Of a stretch of DNA of 64,000 bases, positions 62,235 to 64,000 are shown in pieces (within the stretch, counting starts at the first letter, position 1; the number at the start of each line of letters is the position of its first letter). Source of the stretch: Sedimentitalea sp039941015. Its GTDB lineage: Bacteria > Pseudomonadota > Alphaproteobacteria > Rhodobacterales > Rhodobacteraceae. The position numbers and the translations under genes were made by a program. The stretch lies in the NCBI RefSeq assembly GCF_039941015.1, contig NZ_JBDVFI010000094.1, one strand, 5' to 3'. A model generated the notes under the pieces. It made no database searches, was not told the origin of the DNA, and saw nothing but the letters and a program-made list of their open reading frames with translations.

Positions 62235-62708
62235 TCAAACCAGATTCTTTACACTGTGCAGAACGCCATCGGCATCGCCGTAGATCCAGTCGCCCGGGGC
62301 AAAGGAGGCACCGCCGAAATGAACATCACACCCGACCTTGCCCCAGCCATCCTTGGCACTTTTGACCGACGAGGTCGCCAGCGCAAAGACCAGAGTGTCC
62401 ATCGTGTCAATCTCGGCGCTGTCGCGGATCGCGGCGTTCAGAACCAGCCCCGCCCATCCGTTCTGGATCGCCAGTTCAGCCAACATATCCCCCAGCGTGG
62501 CGATACGGGTCGAACCACCGCCATTCACAACCAGCACCCTTCCCTCGCCCGGCGTTTCAAGCTGGGCACGGATAACGGTGTTGTCCTCAAAGCACTTCAT
62601 CGTCTGGATCGGGGCCGCGAAATGCGCGGTTTTACCAATCCGGCGAAACGGCAGATGGACGAGGGCCAGATCGGCTGCGTGATTGTCGATAAGGTCTGCG
62701 GTTTTCAT
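62235..62708 (-). CDS. RraA-family protein (RNase E inhibitor-like / HMG aldolase-like)
   Basis: A 157-residue protein close to the length of RraA. TADLIDNHAADL at the start, then GRVLVVNGGGSTRIATLGDMLAELA near 75-100, GWAGLVLNAAIRDSAEID near 104-121, and a C-terminal VHFGGASFAPGDWIYGDADGVL near 130-152. The Asp/Arg dyad in IRDS is that of the RraA/HMG-aldolase fold. It starts at 62708 and lies seven bases after the OtnC-type gene, so it probably belongs to the same catabolic operon, in which case an aldolase/decarboxylase role is likelier than RNase E control. Confidence 0.82.
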   Translation of the reverse strand: MKTADLIDNHAADLALVHLPFRRIGKTAHFAAPIQTMKCFEDNTVIRAQLETPGEGRVLVVNGGGSTRIATLGDMLAELAIQNGWAGLVLNAAIRDSAEIDTMDTLVFALATSSVKSAKDGWGKVGCDVHFGGASFAPGDWIYGDADGVLHSVKNLV

Positions 62709-62715
62709 ATTATCT

Positions 62716-63354
62716 TCACGTGGTTCCGAATGTGGATTTGAGTTTTGCAAGCTGCGCGGCGGTCGGGTACCGGGTCTCTTGCCCGCGCAAAGCCACCAGA
62801 AGCTTTGCGGTTTCCTCTAACTCTTCTGCCGCGCAAACTGCCGATAACAGGTCTTTGCCCGAAACCACGGGTCCGTGATTTGCCAACAGCACCGCGCCGT
62901 ATCGACCGTTTAACTCGCGGATCAATTCACCCGCCTTTGGGCCGCCGGGTCTCACATCTGGGACCAGCTTGACCGTACCCACGCGCATGACCACGTAGGG
63001 GGTCAGAGGCGGGATGCAGTCATCTGGATCGGTGTCTTCCAGACAGGACAGCGCCGTGGCCCATGTCGAATGCAGATGCACGACGGCACCCGCCTCGGGC
63101 CGGGTCTCGTAAAACGCCTGGTGCAAAGAGACCTCTTTTGTTGGCCGGTCACCGCCCACATGGGTGCCGTTTGCATCCAGCTTGCTGATCCGGTCGGGTT
63201 CGATCGCGCCAAGCGTCGATTTTGTTGGCATCATCAGCAGTCCGTCCGGCAATCGGGCCGAGACATTGCCCGCAGTCCCGACAGAGAACCCGCGATTGAA
63301 CAACGAGGCGCAAAGCCGCGCCATCTGTTTCCTGATTTCCGCTTCGTTGCTCAT
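62716..63354 (-). CDS. otnC: 3-oxo-tetronate 4-phosphate decarboxylase (OtnC-type class II aldolase)
   Basis: A 212-residue class II aldolase-family protein. Motifs are GFSVGTAGNVSARLPDGLLMMPTKSTLG near 22-49, VVHLHSTWATALSC near 91 (zinc His pair), and VLLANHGPVVSGKDLL near 155 (third His). MPTKSTLG and the decarboxylase layout point to OtnC of threonate/erythronate catabolism. The start overlaps the OtnK-type stop by ATGA. It decarboxylates 3-oxotetronate 4-phosphate to DHAP. AraD-type activity is a less likely alternative. Confidence 0.88.
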   Translation of the reverse strand: MSNEAEIRKQMARLCASLFNRGFSVGTAGNVSARLPDGLLMMPTKSTLGAIEPDRISKLDANGTHVGGDRPTKEVSLHQAFYETRPEAGAVVHLHSTWATALSCLEDTDPDDCIPPLTPYVVMRVGTVKLVPDVRPGGPKAGELIRELNGRYGAVLLANHGPVVSGKDLLSAVCAAEELEETAKLLVALRGQETRYPTAAQLAKLKSTFGTT

Positions 63355-64000
63355 GCCGATCCCTCCATGATGCGCAGCGCTTTGACATGGAAGTCGGGCG
63401 CACCAAAGTTGCCGGATTTCAGCGCCAGAGATACCGGAGCATCCGTCCCCAGCGACAGGACAGGAACCCCCGGATTAATCTCTGCACCGATCCGCATGGC
63501 AGGCGCGGCCAGTTCAGCGGCGACGGCCTGCGCCACCGCGCCCGACGTTTCTCCGCCCGCGACCACATGACGGCGATACCCGCGCCGGATCAGGTCGCGC
63601 GCAGTCTCGGCAAACAGCGTGTCCAGTTTGTCAGCCACGGCCTCGCGACGAAATTCAGAATGGACCCGCCGCACCTCGTCCGGTGTTCCGGAGGAATAGA
63701 TCAACGGCGCGTTTCCAGTATTGGCGGCAAAGAACGCCAACAGATCCTGCTTGGTAACCCGACCCTCCATCGCGCCGGGAATGCCGAGCGCGAGTGTCGG
63801 ATGTGCCTTTGCGTGAAGACCAATCTCTCCCCGCGTGGCACCAGAACAGGATCCCGCGAGGATCGCCTCGGGGCCATCAACCAGCGATGCCGTGGGTGTG
63901 TTTGCCGTGGCCTGCACGGTGCGGATAAAGTTACGCGGCAAACCGAGGGCAATGCCCGAGCCGCCGGTCAACAACGGCGCATCCTGCATCGCCGCACCGA
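63351..64000 (-). CDS. otnK: 3-oxo-tetronate kinase (OtnK-type, four-carbon acid sugar kinase), C-terminal part
   Basis: The gene enters from the right edge; about 215 C-terminal codons lie in the window and the frame is open beyond 63989 to the edge. SVLTGGSGIALGLP-like sequence (here PLLTGGSGIALGLP) is the ATP-binding hinge of four-carbon acid sugar kinases. LVDGPEAILAGSCSGATRGEI, VVAGGETSGAVAQAV and INPGVPVLSLG are the conserved C-terminal nucleotide-domain segments. With the OtnC-type decarboxylase it converts a 3-oxotetronate to DHAP and CO2. Confidence 0.88.
   Translation of the reverse strand, partial: GAAMQDAPLLTGGSGIALGLPRNFIRTVQATANTPTASLVDGPEAILAGSCSGATRGEIGLHAKAHPTLALGIPGAMEGRVTKQDLLAFFAANTGNAPLIYSSGTPDEVRRVHSEFRREAVADKLDTLFAETARDLIRRGYRRHVVAGGETSGAVAQAVAAELAAPAMRIGAEINPGVPVLSLGTDAPVSLALKSGNFGAPDFHVKALRIMEGSA

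Noticed and set aside
1..64000. tRNA, rRNA, CRISPR, insertion sequence or prophage
   Set aside because: No cloverleaf arms with conserved TTC-type loop, no spaced repeats, no transposase or integrase reading frame and no terminal inverted repeats were found by eye. The decay zone at 30536-32849 shows no target duplications.

Overview
The window looks like accessory catabolic chromosome or megaplasmid DNA from a marine alphaproteobacterium, most likely the Roseobacter/Rhodobacterales group. The reasons are high-GC coding sequence with strong GC-ending codon preference, dense ATGA/TGATG-coupled operons, three TRAP or NitT-type transporters next to three large ABC importers, an Xsc-type sulfonate locus, and sulfatase and L-fucose genes typical of algae-associated bacteria. 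No tRNA, rRNA, CRISPR array, transposase or phage gene was seen.

Layout. 2-6907 (+): the tail of a FAD amine/amino-acid oxidase, an SDR, and a four-gene peptide/opine-type ABC importer with a fused double ATPase. 7003-7299: a small secreted SH3-domain protein. 7562-17475: a nearly textbook isethionate locus, with an IclR regulator and TRAP transporter on the minus strand diverging from a GMC isethionate dehydrogenase, sulfoacetaldehyde acetyltransferase (xsc), a YeiH-family exporter and phosphotransacetylase (pta). The predicted flow is isethionate import, oxidation to sulfoacetaldehyde, acetyl phosphate plus sulfite, then acetyl-CoA. 17482-23925 (-): a RidA / RraA-like / dipeptide ABC operon, divergent from a LysR gene. 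25084-29469 (-): a TRAP transporter, a cupin and a carbamoylase-type M20 hydrolase in one coupled operon. 29861: an SDR.

30536-32849 is a graveyard of four decayed genes: an FMN 2-hydroxy-acid dehydrogenase, a LysR C-terminus, a PanB C-terminus and a Rieske oxygenase. Each carries visible stops, frameshifts or deletions.

32929-47687 is the most unusual part. A CitE-like lyase is followed by a Cys-type sulfatase whose end overlaps a convergent operon. That operon encodes a formylglycine-generating enzyme, a SorC regulator, an AraD-like epimerase/aldolase, a zinc dehydrogenase, an FGGY kinase and a BisC/DMSO-reductase-family molybdoenzyme. Divergent from it is a split transketolase, then a NitT/TauT-type ABC importer. 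Three promoters (sulfatase, the transketolase/molybdoenzyme divergon, the ABC importer) share a spaced motif, CAWATG-N10-TRAC-N4-GTAAR. This suggests one regulon for uptake, desulfation and pentitol-like catabolism of a sulfated compound. The substrate cannot be read from the sequence.

48026-51357: a glutathione transferase, a periplasmic nucleotidase/cyclic phosphodiesterase and a glyoxalase. 51362-61191: a non-phosphorylating L-fucose-type pathway (fuconolactonase-like hydrolase, IclR, sugar ABC importer, enolase-superfamily enzyme, mutarotase, L-fuconate dehydratase, aldo/keto reductase). 61278-62215: a broken AbrB-family transporter. 62235-64000 (-): an RraA-like protein, an OtnC-type decarboxylase and the C-terminal part of an OtnK-type kinase, running off the right edge.
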